From: a virus
DNA: 64,000 bases
IMG/VR virus record: IMGVR_UViG_3300040801_003693
Coordinates: 62,001-126,000 of that record
Strand: one strand, 5' to 3'
In this document: positions 55,185 through 64,000 of the stretch, in pieces
Layout: each line of letters begins with the position of its first letter
Position numbering within the stretch: the first letter of the stretch is position 1
Made by a program: the position numbers and the translations under genes
Notes under the pieces: generated by a model
Told to the model about the DNA's origin: nothing
The model's database searches: none
The model's input: only the letters and a program-made list of their open reading frames with translations

Positions 55185-57940
55185 TGAATTTATATTATAA
55201 GTTATTAAAAAGTTTACATAATAATAACGGTTCTACTCTTTACAATAACAAATTAGTCACGGGTTGTTTTGTTAAAGGTCAGCAGGAAGATTATGAAGGT
55301 ATAGTTAAAGTTAAAGTTAACAATTTAACTTTAACTGGAGGTGCAGTTACCGACCATGATTGCTTTACTGATGATTGTTTGTATGGTTCGGGAATTTACC
55401 AGTCTGCTATTCCAACAGATATACAAGATCCTTTATCTAAATTATATTTTCTTAAAGGTTTAGTAGACACTAATGGCAATGTATGGACGGTTGATTTTGT
55501 TTCTTTATGTCCTAGTAGTTCTAGCTATAATTATTTAGAAAGAAATATTCCTCTTGACGTAAGAGGATATGCTAATTCTTCTGTAATTATTTCTTCTAAA
55601 TTAAAAATTGCTCTTATTCGTAAGACTAGTGTAGATAAATCTGAAATTGCTTTGACGCTTTACGGAGATTATCCTTTATCAGAACAGCCCTTTTTAACTC
55701 AACCTTTCTGCCAGGGAGAAAGGAACTATACTGCGAACAATCAAGTAATAGATATTGAGGAGATATCGTTTACAATTATATCATTAATTCTAAACAACTA
55801 TCATCATGTAGAAGATTTTGAATTAAAGTTTCCTATTCAAGGAGAAGTAGATAAATTATTTACTTCTATAATAGATGATAATTATACTAGGCTATATAAC
55901 CTAGTAGATTTAGATTCTACTAGTAATAGATTTGGTTCTATTCCCAGATACATAGCTAGTTACAGTACTAATAAAAATCTTTATAGTAGTGCAGATGAGA
56001 GGTATAATAATTCGGATATTAATTTTCATAACGATAATTGTTTTGATAATGGTTGTTTTGCAGTAACTGATGTTTCTAGTCTTTTAGTTTCTAGGTATGT
56101 TTCAACAAGAGCGATTGCCTGGTTACTTTATTCACTATGTTTGCATAAAGAATATTTTAATGAGACTAAGTATGATAGATTAATTAACTATTTAAGTTCT
56201 TATATTACTTCTCAAATTGATAAGAATTACTTAGTAACAGAAGGATGGGAACATCACAATACTCTTGCATTATCTGCAAGGATAGAGTCACATTCTTTGT
56301 CTACAAATGTAATAAGTTGCTTAGCATTATTCAAGCTATTCGATCTAACAAGCAGAGCTTACTATCATGAGTTAGCGATTGGAATTTATCAATCTATTTT
56401 TGATAATTTTTATTCTTACAAATTAAATAAATTTAACAGTAAGAATGATTCGGACTTAGCGACAGTTACTTACGGAATGTTGTTTGCAACTGCTATAAAA
56501 AGAGAAGACATAATAGAAGTATTGTTAAATAACTTATCTAAAAGTTTAGTTAAGACTAATTATGGTAATAAGCTTTATGAATATGATGAGACTTATTCTT
56601 CTTATGAAGCGATCGATTATTTAAATAAAGATTATTTGGATTCAGATAACTATAACTATTTAAAAAGTTTAAGCTTTATAAATTTAAATTCTGTAATAAA
56701 TACCAGAGACTTTTTTAAAGAGTTATATTTGTTAAGGGAATTAATTGAATCGAATGTTAATAATGGGTTTAGCATTTCTTCCGAAGTATTAAATAGAAAT
56801 ATAGAATTATTTGATAGCTACATAGAGAATTATTTTAAGTGTTATTCTAGTTTTATAATTGCGGACAAGATAAATTTTCCATTAAGGAATTATGTAGAGG
56901 AATTGTTCTCAGTAAATATAACTTATACAGATACAAGTGTTTTTTATCGTAATTTTTTAACAGAGAAATTAAAGAAATGGATACCAATTAATTTTGGTTG
57001 GTTTTCAGATAACTCTCTTCTTCCTCAAAGTCAGTTAAACAAGTTTTTAAAAAGTATTTCTTTAGTCATTGCTACATTTAACGTACTTAAATCTAGAGCA
57101 TTTAATGCGGATATTTATACATTAGGATACTTAGAGTTAAAATTAACTGCTAGAGAGTTAAGTACTGATAGGTTAATTCAGGAAACAACAAAGAGATTTA
57201 TAGATTATTTAATATCTTTTTATAATGAAGTAGATAATAGTCTAACCGAATCTGGGCTTAAGCTTCAGACAAGAAGATATAACTATGAGATATGTATTGA
57301 GGATAAATGGAATGAAATTATATCTACTAATGGATTCTATTCAAGAAGGTTTACACCTTTCATAGGACTTGGATACCTCTCCGGGGAAGAGATGTATAGT
57401 GCGGGGTTAATCAAGGTAACAGTTTTTAGACCATTAAGAGAAGTAATAGACAAAGTAATTCATAGGTTTAAACCAGCGGGAACAAAAGTTGTATATGAAG
57501 AGGTACTGACAGTATCACCGGATATATCAATATTTAGTAATAGTAGTTGTATGCTAATTAAATCTATTAGTATACCACCAGAATGTGTAGTACTGCTAGA
57601 AAACGGAAACTATATGCTTACAGAATTAGAAGAGTATGTAGGGTTAGAAACCTGTTTACCTGTAGAAGGATGTGGGATATTAACAGAATTAGGAGAGTTA
57701 ATAATTTCAGAGATAGGTGTTGATTTAAGATTAGAAGATGCGGATTGTGATTCGGAGATAGCTTTAATTGAATGTGGAATATTAACAGAGTTAGGTGAAT
57801 ATGTTTTATCAGAAATTGAGAATAATTTAGTACAAGAGAATAGTAGCTGTATATTTATAAATCAAAATAGCTACATTATTCAAGAAGATTCTAATAGGAT
57901 AAATACAGAAGTAAATGATTTTAATTTAATACTAGAATAA
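55184..57940 (+). CDS. Large baseplate/tail protein with helical-toroid-like domain and C-terminal repeats
   Basis: 918 residues. Residues about 300-470 (SRYVSTRAIAWLLYSLCLHK, GWEHHNTLALSARIESHSLS, TNVISCLALFKLFDLTSRAY) look like paired helices of an alpha/alpha toroid, as in glycoside hydrolases or lyases. Residues about 715-775 (FYSRRFTPFIGLGYLSGEEM, LREVIDKVIHRFKPAGTKVV) resemble the end of P2 gpI-type tail proteins that follow gpJ. The last 110 residues repeat the unit CGILTELGE..(L/I)SEI at least twice (ECVVLLENGNYMLTELEEYV is similar). May combine a wedge role with a saccharide-processing domain. Confidence 0.65.
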   Translation: MNLYYKLLKSLHNNNGSTLYNNKLVTGCFVKGQQEDYEGIVKVKVNNLTLTGGAVTDHDCFTDDCLYGSGIYQSAIPTDIQDPLSKLYFLKGLVDTNGNVWTVDFVSLCPSSSSYNYLERNIPLDVRGYANSSVIISSKLKIALIRKTSVDKSEIALTLYGDYPLSEQPFLTQPFCQGERNYTANNQVIDIEEISFTIISLILNNYHHVEDFELKFPIQGEVDKLFTSIIDDNYTRLYNLVDLDSTSNRFGSIPRYIASYSTNKNLYSSADERYNNSDINFHNDNCFDNGCFAVTDVSSLLVSRYVSTRAIAWLLYSLCLHKEYFNETKYDRLINYLSSYITSQIDKNYLVTEGWEHHNTLALSARIESHSLSTNVISCLALFKLFDLTSRAYYHELAIGIYQSIFDNFYSYKLNKFNSKNDSDLATVTYGMLFATAIKREDIIEVLLNNLSKSLVKTNYGNKLYEYDETYSSYEAIDYLNKDYLDSDNYNYLKSLSFINLNSVINTRDFFKELYLLRELIESNVNNGFSISSEVLNRNIELFDSYIENYFKCYSSFIIADKINFPLRNYVEELFSVNITYTDTSVFYRNFLTEKLKKWIPINFGWFSDNSLLPQSQLNKFLKSISLVIATFNVLKSRAFNADIYTLGYLELKLTARELSTDRLIQETTKRFIDYLISFYNEVDNSLTESGLKLQTRRYNYEICIEDKWNEIISTNGFYSRRFTPFIGLGYLSGEEMYSAGLIKVTVFRPLREVIDKVIHRFKPAGTKVVYEEVLTVSPDISIFSNSSCMLIKSISIPPECVVLLENGNYMLTELEEYVGLETCLPVEGCGILTELGELIISEIGVDLRLEDADCDSEIALIECGILTELGEYVLSEIENNLVQENSSCIFINQNSYIIQEDSNRINTEVNDFNLILE

Positions 57941-57952
57941 AGATTAAGAATT

Positions 57953-58840
57953 ATGGCGCAAAGTGATAAAAAGATTTCTGAATTTACGGATGCAATAGCC
58001 GCAGATATATCAGATTTAACAATTATTCCGGCTATTACATTAGATGGATCGCAGGGATATAAAAACGTTAAAGCAAGTTTAGGACAGATATTAAAGGATG
58101 CAACTTCAAGTGCTAAAGGTAGAATTCAACTGACAGGTGATTTGGGAGGTACTGCTGAATCTCCAACGGTTCCAGGATTAGGAGATAAAGCCCCTATTGC
58201 AAATCCTACATTTACGGGTACTGTATCCGTTCCAGATGCTGTCAGTGGAGATAGTAGTAATATTGCGGCTAATACTCGGTTTGTAACTGAGGCTTTAAGT
58301 AATGTAAGTGCGGGGGATACTCCAGACGCTACCAATATTATTAAAGGTAAACTACAAATATCTCAAGACTTAAGTGGTACTGCGGATGCTCCTACTGTAG
58401 TAGGATTAAATGGAGTCGCTATTGACTTTTCTAATTTAACTAATAATTCTTACCTGAATTATAACGGTACTAGTTATGAATTCTCTCCTCTAACCAAAGT
58501 TATTACAGAAACTATTTCCTCTCAGATTGAAATACCTTTAGCTAAAGAATACACCTTAGAACTTAAAGCTCCCGTAGCATTTAAAGTAGATGCAATTACG
58601 ATTAAAAGTGTAATAGGTGGCGGAGAATATTGGTTGGCAGTAGACGGAGTTCCAGTACAGGGTGGAATTAAGGATGCTTCTAATTATACTGGTATTGTTA
58701 CTACTACTGAATCCACAATTACCTTTACAGGAACAGCTAAGGAGGTAGCGATAGGACAAGACTTAGTATTGGAATTTGCTAGTATTGTAGAAAACACTAC
58801 TGATATTATATTAACAGTTCAAACAAGTCGTATAATTTGA
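57953..58840 (+). CDS. Tail fibre protein
   Basis: 295 residues. KGRIQLTGDLGGTAESPTVP and GKLQISQDLSGTADAPTVVG are two copies of the 'I.L.GDL.GTA..PTV' repeat typical of phage tail fibres. NPTFTGTVSVPD and the coiled N-terminus (SDKKISEFTDAIAADI) also fit. The C-terminal domain (VIGGGEYWLAVDGVPVQGGI) is beta-rich and may bind receptor. Located after the baseplate genes, as is usual. Confidence 0.8.
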   Translation: MAQSDKKISEFTDAIAADISDLTIIPAITLDGSQGYKNVKASLGQILKDATSSAKGRIQLTGDLGGTAESPTVPGLGDKAPIANPTFTGTVSVPDAVSGDSSNIAANTRFVTEALSNVSAGDTPDATNIIKGKLQISQDLSGTADAPTVVGLNGVAIDFSNLTNNSYLNYNGTSYEFSPLTKVITETISSQIEIPLAKEYTLELKAPVAFKVDAITIKSVIGGGEYWLAVDGVPVQGGIKDASNYTGIVTTTESTITFTGTAKEVAIGQDLVLEFASIVENTTDIILTVQTSRII

Positions 58841-58845
58841 GTTAA

Positions 58846-59985
58846 ATGGAAATTCATATATTAGGTGCTGGACCTAGAGGATTAAGTGTAGCAATACTTG
58901 CATTATCAAAAGGACTTTCTGTAACTTTAATAGATAAAGATCCTCTATCTTCTTGGCACCAAGATAATTTAATATCTGATATAGAAATGCGCTCCCCGGC
59001 AAGTTTTGATCTTGTAAGTTTTCTTCCGAAATACTCCCAGTTTAGTTTGACTAATTATTTAGGATATGATCTACAGTTCTCTTCTCAAAAAGAAGTAGAA
59101 GAATGTAATATTAAAGTTAAGCGCTCCCAATTTTATGGTTATATAGAATTTATTTTTAATAAATTATTGGAACATCCTTCATTTACTTTTGTATCAGAAG
59201 AAGTTAAAGGTATTAGTCAAGAGCATATTTTTACTTCTAAAGATATTATTGGTTATCAGCATTTAGTTTTAGCTTTAGGAAATAAATTTAATGATATAAA
59301 AATTCCTTTATGGATTAAAAATAGGGATTTAAAGTTTAAATTAAAATCTGCTTCTGAAGTATTGAATTCTTCTTCAGAAGTTCGGGATGTTTTAGTTGTC
59401 GGTTCGGGTCAGGGAGCAGCAGAAGTAGCAGCTTATTTACAAAGTCATGATTATAACGTTGATTGGGTAGTAAATAAATACCCTTTAATTAATAAATATC
59501 CATTACCCACTTATAAAGAGTGGGGAATGAGAAGTGGTTTGTCAAACTATTATAAAAAATATTTAAGTAATTGGAATTTAAAAGCAAACTATTTAAAAAA
59601 GATAAAAGGCTGGCAGCCTTCAATTACTCCTAAAATAAAAGAGGAGTTGGATATTTATAAACCAAATAGGATTTTAGTAAAGAGTTTTTCCGATTTAGAT
59701 AAATTAAAATCTAACTATGACGCAGTAATTTGTTTGAGTGGATTTTATTTGAACAAAGAGAAGCTATCTAATTTTGGGAAGGTTAGTACAGAGATTGATT
59801 TGCATCCTTACTTTAATAATTTTGTTAACATCTCATCTAATTTTAAATTAAAAGGTAAAAGATTAAAGGGAGTATATACCACTGGAATATTAGCAACTGG
59901 TTACGATGGTCCCAGACAAAACTCTTTAATCAGTGCCGGAATTACTGCTGATATAATTATTGAAGATGTGATAAATAATATATAA
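58846..59985 (+). CDS. FAD/NAD(P)-binding oxidoreductase (monooxygenase-like) inside the tail operon
   Basis: 379 residues. N-terminal MEIHILGAGPRGLSVAILAL is a dinucleotide-binding GxGxxG strand-loop-helix for FAD, followed by LIDKDPLSSWHQDN. A second site, DVLVVGSGQGAAEVAAYLQS (about residues 183-203), would bind NAD(P)H. YTTGILATGYDGPRQNSLIS near the end is a typical ATG-x-[YD] closing motif. The plan resembles lysine/ornithine N-hydroxylases and related flavoprotein monooxygenases. Six bases after the fibre gene and seven before the next, so it is cotranscribed with virion genes. Substrate unknown; it may modify virion or host-surface components. Confidence 0.75.
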   Translation: MEIHILGAGPRGLSVAILALSKGLSVTLIDKDPLSSWHQDNLISDIEMRSPASFDLVSFLPKYSQFSLTNYLGYDLQFSSQKEVEECNIKVKRSQFYGYIEFIFNKLLEHPSFTFVSEEVKGISQEHIFTSKDIIGYQHLVLALGNKFNDIKIPLWIKNRDLKFKLKSASEVLNSSSEVRDVLVVGSGQGAAEVAAYLQSHDYNVDWVVNKYPLINKYPLPTYKEWGMRSGLSNYYKKYLSNWNLKANYLKKIKGWQPSITPKIKEELDIYKPNRILVKSFSDLDKLKSNYDAVICLSGFYLNKEKLSNFGKVSTEIDLHPYFNNFVNISSNFKLKGKRLKGVYTTGILATGYDGPRQNSLISAGITADIIIEDVINNI

Positions 59986-59991
59986 TAAACT

Positions 59992-60552
59992 ATGACAGAT
60001 GTTATTAAATATCAAGTTCCAATAGTGGGAAAAGTAGATAGGCTATTAAATTTAATTAACAATAATATATTCTATTTTGTATTAGGAAAATCTACTCAAT
60101 GGGAAGATGATTCAGAACCACCATCACCCTCTGAAGAAATTGAATTAGTAGCAGAGCCAATTATTATAAAACAGGCTAAGTTTGTAAATCCTGCGGTACT
60201 TTCTGATTGTGGAGATATAGATTTTAGAGATTGTGGATTTACTAATCTTGATGGTCAGAAGTTAACTTTAGTAGATTTGGAAAATACTTCTATTTCTAAT
60301 CTTAAAAAATTAAATCCTCAGTATTTATATGTTAGCGTTGAAATAACTCCTGCCGATTTACCAGTAGACAGTTGGAGAATTGTAGGTTTGTTTAATGATG
60401 TTATTTTTAAAAGCGATGTAAACCCTAATAAAGTATTTTTTCTTCCGGAAGAAGTACAAGAATATGGCTCTCTTTATTGGGCATCTTATTCTACTCCTCT
60501 GTTTAAGCAAGTAAACAAAATAACAGTACTAGAAGTACTTTTAAATATATAG
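59992..60552 (+). CDS. Tail-operon protein, unknown
   Basis: 186 residues: MTDVIKYQVPIVGKVDRLLN, then a Pro/Ser/Glu linker (DDSEPPSPSEEIELVAEPII) and beta-rich C-terminal part (LKKLNPQYLYVSVEITPADL, DSWRIVGLFNDVIF). It looks like a small fibre-associated or capping protein. Follows the oxidoreductase by seven bases. Confidence 0.55.
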   Translation: MTDVIKYQVPIVGKVDRLLNLINNNIFYFVLGKSTQWEDDSEPPSPSEEIELVAEPIIIKQAKFVNPAVLSDCGDIDFRDCGFTNLDGQKLTLVDLENTSISNLKKLNPQYLYVSVEITPADLPVDSWRIVGLFNDVIFKSDVNPNKVFFLPEEVQEYGSLYWASYSTPLFKQVNKITVLEVLLNI

Positions 60553-60562
60553 GTTAACGTTT

Positions 60563-63500
60563 ATGGCAATTGATGATTTTTACAAACAGGACCCTCTTTT
60601 TCCAGACAGATATAATAAAGATTCTCGATGGCAGAAAATATTATTTAGAAGCGGCGCTCCTTTACAATCTGCGGAACTAATAGAAATTCAGAGTATGCTT
60701 CAAGATAAATTGAAGCAAGGTTTAGATTTACTTTATTATGATGGAGGAATAGTTGAAGGGTTAAGGTTAAATATTATCTCAAAAAATGTAGATAGTATAG
60801 AATGTTCTGTATCATCAGGTCGAATTTACGTTGAGGGTAGAATAATATCTGTTGACTCAAGTACTGTTGTTGTTCCAATTGTGGGTGAATTTGATATTGG
60901 AATTAATTTAAATCCTAATATAGTTACAGAATATGAAGATCCCAATTTAAGAGATCCAATAAAGGGCGGTTCTAGATATGGTTTAGAAGGAGCTTATAGA
61001 TTAACTATATCACCTACAATTGAAATTAATAATAACAATGCTTATTGTATAGGTAAAGTAAAAGATGGTAATCTAATAACTCTTAATAACTCTACCTTTA
61101 AAAAGATTGATGAATTATTAGCTCAAACTACATATGAACAATCGGGAAACTTTTGTGTAGATGGGCTTACTGTTTCCTCCCTCCCCGTGGAGGAAAGAAT
61201 TGTTTTAGATAGAGCCAAGTATGACAACTTATTAGAGGCTCAAAGTAATGCCGAAGAACAATATAATACGGTTATTAATAGTGTTGCGGAGTCGCAATCT
61301 AGATTAGATAATTTAACTAATTTACTTTCTGAGGCTATAGAGAAAGCAAGACTTACTCCAACAAATGCTAATTTAATAGCTGTTAGCGAATTAGAATCTT
61401 TAATATTGAAAGAACAATCTTTTAATCAGAATCAATTAAGTGTATTAGCAAGTAAGCAGAGAAATTTAACTGAGGAGAATGAAAATTTAAATTCTTCTAA
61501 AAGTTTATTAGCGGACAAAGCTATTCTAAATGTAGAGCCAGGAATAGCATACGTATTGGGATATAGAATTGTTAAGAGCAGCCCCAGTAAAATAGTTATT
61601 CCAATTGAAAGGGCGACTTCGATAGTTCGTAGCGCTCAGTTTAGTTATTCAGGAAGAGTTGCAGCTACTCTACGAACTTTTACAATTAATGGGTTGTATA
61701 GTAGCTTAATTCCAGACAATATAATTATTGGAATTAAATTTGATAATCTACTTTACAATGAAGCAAGAATCTCCGCTACTTTAAATATTGAGATAAGTAA
61801 ACTTAATACAAATACACTCACAGAATTATTAAATTTAATAGTAGCAGAATTGAATAAAAAATCTCCTAACGTTTCTGCTGTAGGGATTAATTTTATTTCT
61901 AAGGAACAGATAGACGTACAAGAGATAAGAAGAATTATAAAAAATAATATTAACGTATCTCTAAATACAAATGATTCATTATTATTTGAGTCAGTGTCTT
62001 TAAATGAATCTGCAAATCAGTTAAAAGTTAGTTTAGATATTTTTAAAAGAGATAGTAATAATAATATAATTGAACGTTCTCAATTATTAGAAGTGGATTT
62101 AATCGAAGCATACTTGTCAGGTGCTGGAACTTATAACGATTATAGATTAGGATTTAGACCAGTAGCAGACGTACTAAGAATAGTAGCTGAAGTAGAAGCT
62201 AATTCAGTCCCTGTTGTTAGAGGAGTAGTTCCTGGAACTAGTGATAATTTAGGTGATGACTCTATTATAAAAATAAAGACGGTATCTCAAGGAGAGACTT
62301 TATATGTTGAAGATGTTGATTATAAATTAATTAATCAATCTCAAATCGACTGGTCCGTAACTTCAGTTGGAGAAGAAGGACGGGAACCTGCTCCGGGTAC
62401 AACTTACTATGTATCTTTTATTTATACTCAGCCTTTAGCCAAAGACATTGATTATAAATTAAATACAAATACTGATTCTATTGAATTTATTGGAAATACT
62501 CCAGGCACTAATTTAAATTTTACAGTTGATTATAGCTATTACTTAGGAGTTGGAGGAGTTCTTTATTTAGATTATAAAGGAGATATTCTTTATAGTCTTG
62601 GCAATCCTGCTGTTAATCCTGTTTCTCCATCGGTGGAAGAAGATGTTTTAGTTTTGGCTACATTCAAATTGTTTTTAGACCGGGTTGAGATTGTTAATAA
62701 AGAATGTAAAGTTATTAAATTTAAAGAAATTAATCAGATTGTAAATCAAGTTAATACCAATGTAAATCTTTTAGGAGAATTAGAGTTAGACAATAAAGCT
62801 ACTTCTATTGCCTATCAAGAGATTCAAGATTTACCTTTAGGGCTATTCACAGATTCTTTAAAAAGCTTAAAAAAAATAGATATTGAGAATAGTACTGCAA
62901 CTATTAGTGTTGCTTCCCAAGGTATAACTGCGGGTTATTTACATAAAGACGTTGGATTAAAATATGTAGAGGGAGGAGTTATTAATAATAATTTATATAT
63001 TACTTTACCTTTTTCTTCTACTAGTTTTAAATCAAACGAACGTGCTACTAAAACTAGAAGGGTTAAAGCGTCTCCTAATTATATTAAAGCAGGAAGGATG
63101 AATCTTTCTTGTAATCAAATGTTTCTCAATAAAAACATTAAAGTTTTAAATCCTTGTGATTACTTAGCTAACATTACTTCACTGCTTGCAAGAATTAGTA
63201 ATAATAAAACTAAATTGTTATCTGAAGTATCTCAAAACAATCAATCCTTATTTTCTTCTATTGCTGATAAAATTGTAAGTTCGATTAGAAATGGTGTACC
63301 TGCCAATTTTACAAACGATAACAATAGTAATACTTTTCTTAACTTTATCTCTTCTCAACCAAGAGCAAGCAATATTGAAATTGAAGTAAGAGTCTCTGGA
63401 CTCAAGCCTAAAAGTGACGGGTATGAACTGTTTTTCTCAGGTCAAAAGATTCCAGATTTTACTTTACTTGAAAATACTCAGTTAAGTTTAACTACTTTTG

Positions 63501-64000
63501 GGACTCTTAAAGCTTCTGATAGGGGAGAGATTGCAGTCAAGTTTGATCTTTTAAGTAAAAATTTAAAGGGAGATATTAGAGTTGGTACTCATCTTATTGA
63601 ACTAAAAAGCTCTGTGTCTCAAGGATATGCGGCAAGTAACTTTTATGTTAATAATAATTTAGCTACTCAAATAGTTATCTCTGCACTTCGTAATTGGAAT
63701 ATAGAATATTCGAGTAACGTTACTGAGAAATTTAATATTCCTTTTCATGTAGAAAACGAAGCTTTCTCTCAATCTGAATATCAAAATTATTACGATTCTA
63801 TCAATCAAGTCTTTACGGTTCTTGACTATACCTATTTAACCTCTATTGATTTAAAATTAAAGTCAATGGATATTAATTATCCTTTAGTAGTTAAAGTTAG
63901 AACAGCTTCTTTATTCTCCCCAGAGTTTGACATATATAGTTTAGGATATACAAACAACTATAATCCTAGTAATTCGGGTTTAATCAGAACTCGCTTTAAT
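60563..64000 (+). CDS. Large DUF4815-like tail protein (3' end cut by window edge)
   Basis: 1146 residues to the window end with no stop. N-terminus MAIDDFYKQDPLFPDRYNKD, then LFRSGAPLQSAELIEIQSML and the beta segments VSSGRIYVEGRIISVDSSTV match DUF4815-type tail proteins. Between residues about 220 and 320 a coiled coil (QSRLDNLTNLLSEAIEKARL, LASKQRNLTEENENLNSSKS) appears to be inserted. ILNVEPGIAYVLGYRIV follows, another family motif. The rest is beta-rich. It is likely a long tail fibre or baseplate-attached adhesin. A CTCC-CCGT-GGAG palindrome (61181-61192 region) is read in frame. Confidence 0.75.
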   Translation, partial: MAIDDFYKQDPLFPDRYNKDSRWQKILFRSGAPLQSAELIEIQSMLQDKLKQGLDLLYYDGGIVEGLRLNIISKNVDSIECSVSSGRIYVEGRIISVDSSTVVVPIVGEFDIGINLNPNIVTEYEDPNLRDPIKGGSRYGLEGAYRLTISPTIEINNNNAYCIGKVKDGNLITLNNSTFKKIDELLAQTTYEQSGNFCVDGLTVSSLPVEERIVLDRAKYDNLLEAQSNAEEQYNTVINSVAESQSRLDNLTNLLSEAIEKARLTPTNANLIAVSELESLILKEQSFNQNQLSVLASKQRNLTEENENLNSSKSLLADKAILNVEPGIAYVLGYRIVKSSPSKIVIPIERATSIVRSAQFSYSGRVAATLRTFTINGLYSSLIPDNIIIGIKFDNLLYNEARISATLNIEISKLNTNTLTELLNLIVAELNKKSPNVSAVGINFISKEQIDVQEIRRIIKNNINVSLNTNDSLLFESVSLNESANQLKVSLDIFKRDSNNNIIERSQLLEVDLIEAYLSGAGTYNDYRLGFRPVADVLRIVAEVEANSVPVVRGVVPGTSDNLGDDSIIKIKTVSQGETLYVEDVDYKLINQSQIDWSVTSVGEEGREPAPGTTYYVSFIYTQPLAKDIDYKLNTNTDSIEFIGNTPGTNLNFTVDYSYYLGVGGVLYLDYKGDILYSLGNPAVNPVSPSVEEDVLVLATFKLFLDRVEIVNKECKVIKFKEINQIVNQVNTNVNLLGELELDNKATSIAYQEIQDLPLGLFTDSLKSLKKIDIENSTATISVASQGITAGYLHKDVGLKYVEGGVINNNLYITLPFSSTSFKSNERATKTRRVKASPNYIKAGRMNLSCNQMFLNKNIKVLNPCDYLANITSLLARISNNKTKLLSEVSQNNQSLFSSIADKIVSSIRNGVPANFTNDNNSNTFLNFISSQPRASNIEIEVRVSGLKPKSDGYELFFSGQKIPDFTLLENTQLSLTTFGTLKASDRGEIAVKFDLLSKNLKGDIRVGTHLIELKSSVSQGYAASNFYVNNNLATQIVISALRNWNIEYSSNVTEKFNIPFHVENEAFSQSEYQNYYDSINQVFTVLDYTYLTSIDLKLKSMDINYPLVVKVRTASLFSPEFDIYSLGYTNNYNPSNSGLIRTRFN

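Larger units (their letters stand above)
6..61192. repeat. Dispersed GC-rich palindromes CTCC-n(0-4)-GGAG, about 19 exact copies
   Basis: Exact-arm copies start near 6, 4204, 6475, 7688, 9680, 10921, 12063, 14820, 17091, 21471, 22411, 25793, 30497, 33982, 39469, 46458, 48169, 51789 and 61181. The spacer is 0-4 bases (none, TG, TC, GG, AA, CC, GA, CCT, GGG, CCGT). Arms often extend with CT/TTCT on the left and AGAA/GAAG on the right. Degenerate copies occur at about 5957, 13570, 19461, 32883, 35391, 41262, 44077, 53861, 57378 and 63914. Most lie inside genes and keep the frame, often encoding S-G-E or P-G-E. Confidence 0.8.

Overview
The window looks like part of the genome of a large contractile-tailed cyanophage, or a related prophage or phage-plasmid. 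It is A+T-rich, yet carries at least eleven copies of the cyanobacterial HIP1 octamer GCGATCGC. It encodes nearly a whole myovirus-type particle: portal, I-like protease/scaffold, E-type major capsid protein, neck proteins, sheath, tube, baseplate hub, gp25-like and J-like baseplate proteins, two wall hydrolases and several adhesins. No terminase, polymerase, rRNA or tRNA was seen, so the window is an internal segment.

Layout. 1-4.3 kb: the inner part of a very large reverse-strand protein of unknown function, cut by the window edge. 4.4-6.6 kb: a coiled-coil protein with a hairpin leader (paralogue at 39-40 kb) and a small membrane-effector/partner gene pair. 6.7-9.1 kb: a tail-assembly-chaperone-like gene with a predicted -1 frameshift, then the portal. 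9.3-14.3 kb: accessory genes, including two more effector-type loci and a reverse cluster of SWIM, DHH and PD-(D/E)XK-like proteins. 14.5-29.8 kb: head, neck, two adhesin-like proteins and the sheath. 29.8-36.7 kb: an accessory island with a Cas1-like gene, a CRISPR-leader-like sequence, a solitary CRISPR-repeat-like unit and a fourth effector pair, interleaved with the tube gene and regulators. 36.8-44.4 kb: baseplate hub plus accessory genes and the fifth effector pair. 44.5-64 kb: a compact forward baseplate, lysin and tail-fibre block containing an unexpected flavin-type oxidoreductase, ending in a cut DUF4815-like tail protein.

How the genes work together. Forward-strand blocks build the virion. 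Mostly reverse-strand cassettes sit between them and look like cargo. The recurring cargo is a gene for a signal-peptide or membrane-anchored protein whose C-terminal domain carries two conserved cysteines, usually followed by an overlapping or touching gene for a small soluble partner. Five such loci are visible, and the partners are related to one another, which suggests an effector/immunity or superinfection-exclusion type system.

Most unusual points: (1) a Cas1-like protein that appears to lack the catalytic glutamate, followed by leader-like DNA and, about 1.2 kb on, a single CRISPR repeat with the ATTGAAAC handle; (2) the five-copy effector/partner family; (3) about twenty dispersed GC-rich palindromes of the form CTCC-n-GGAG, many inside reading frames; (4) an A AAA AAG slippery site joining two reading frames. 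All functional names come from reading motifs by eye; no database search was run.
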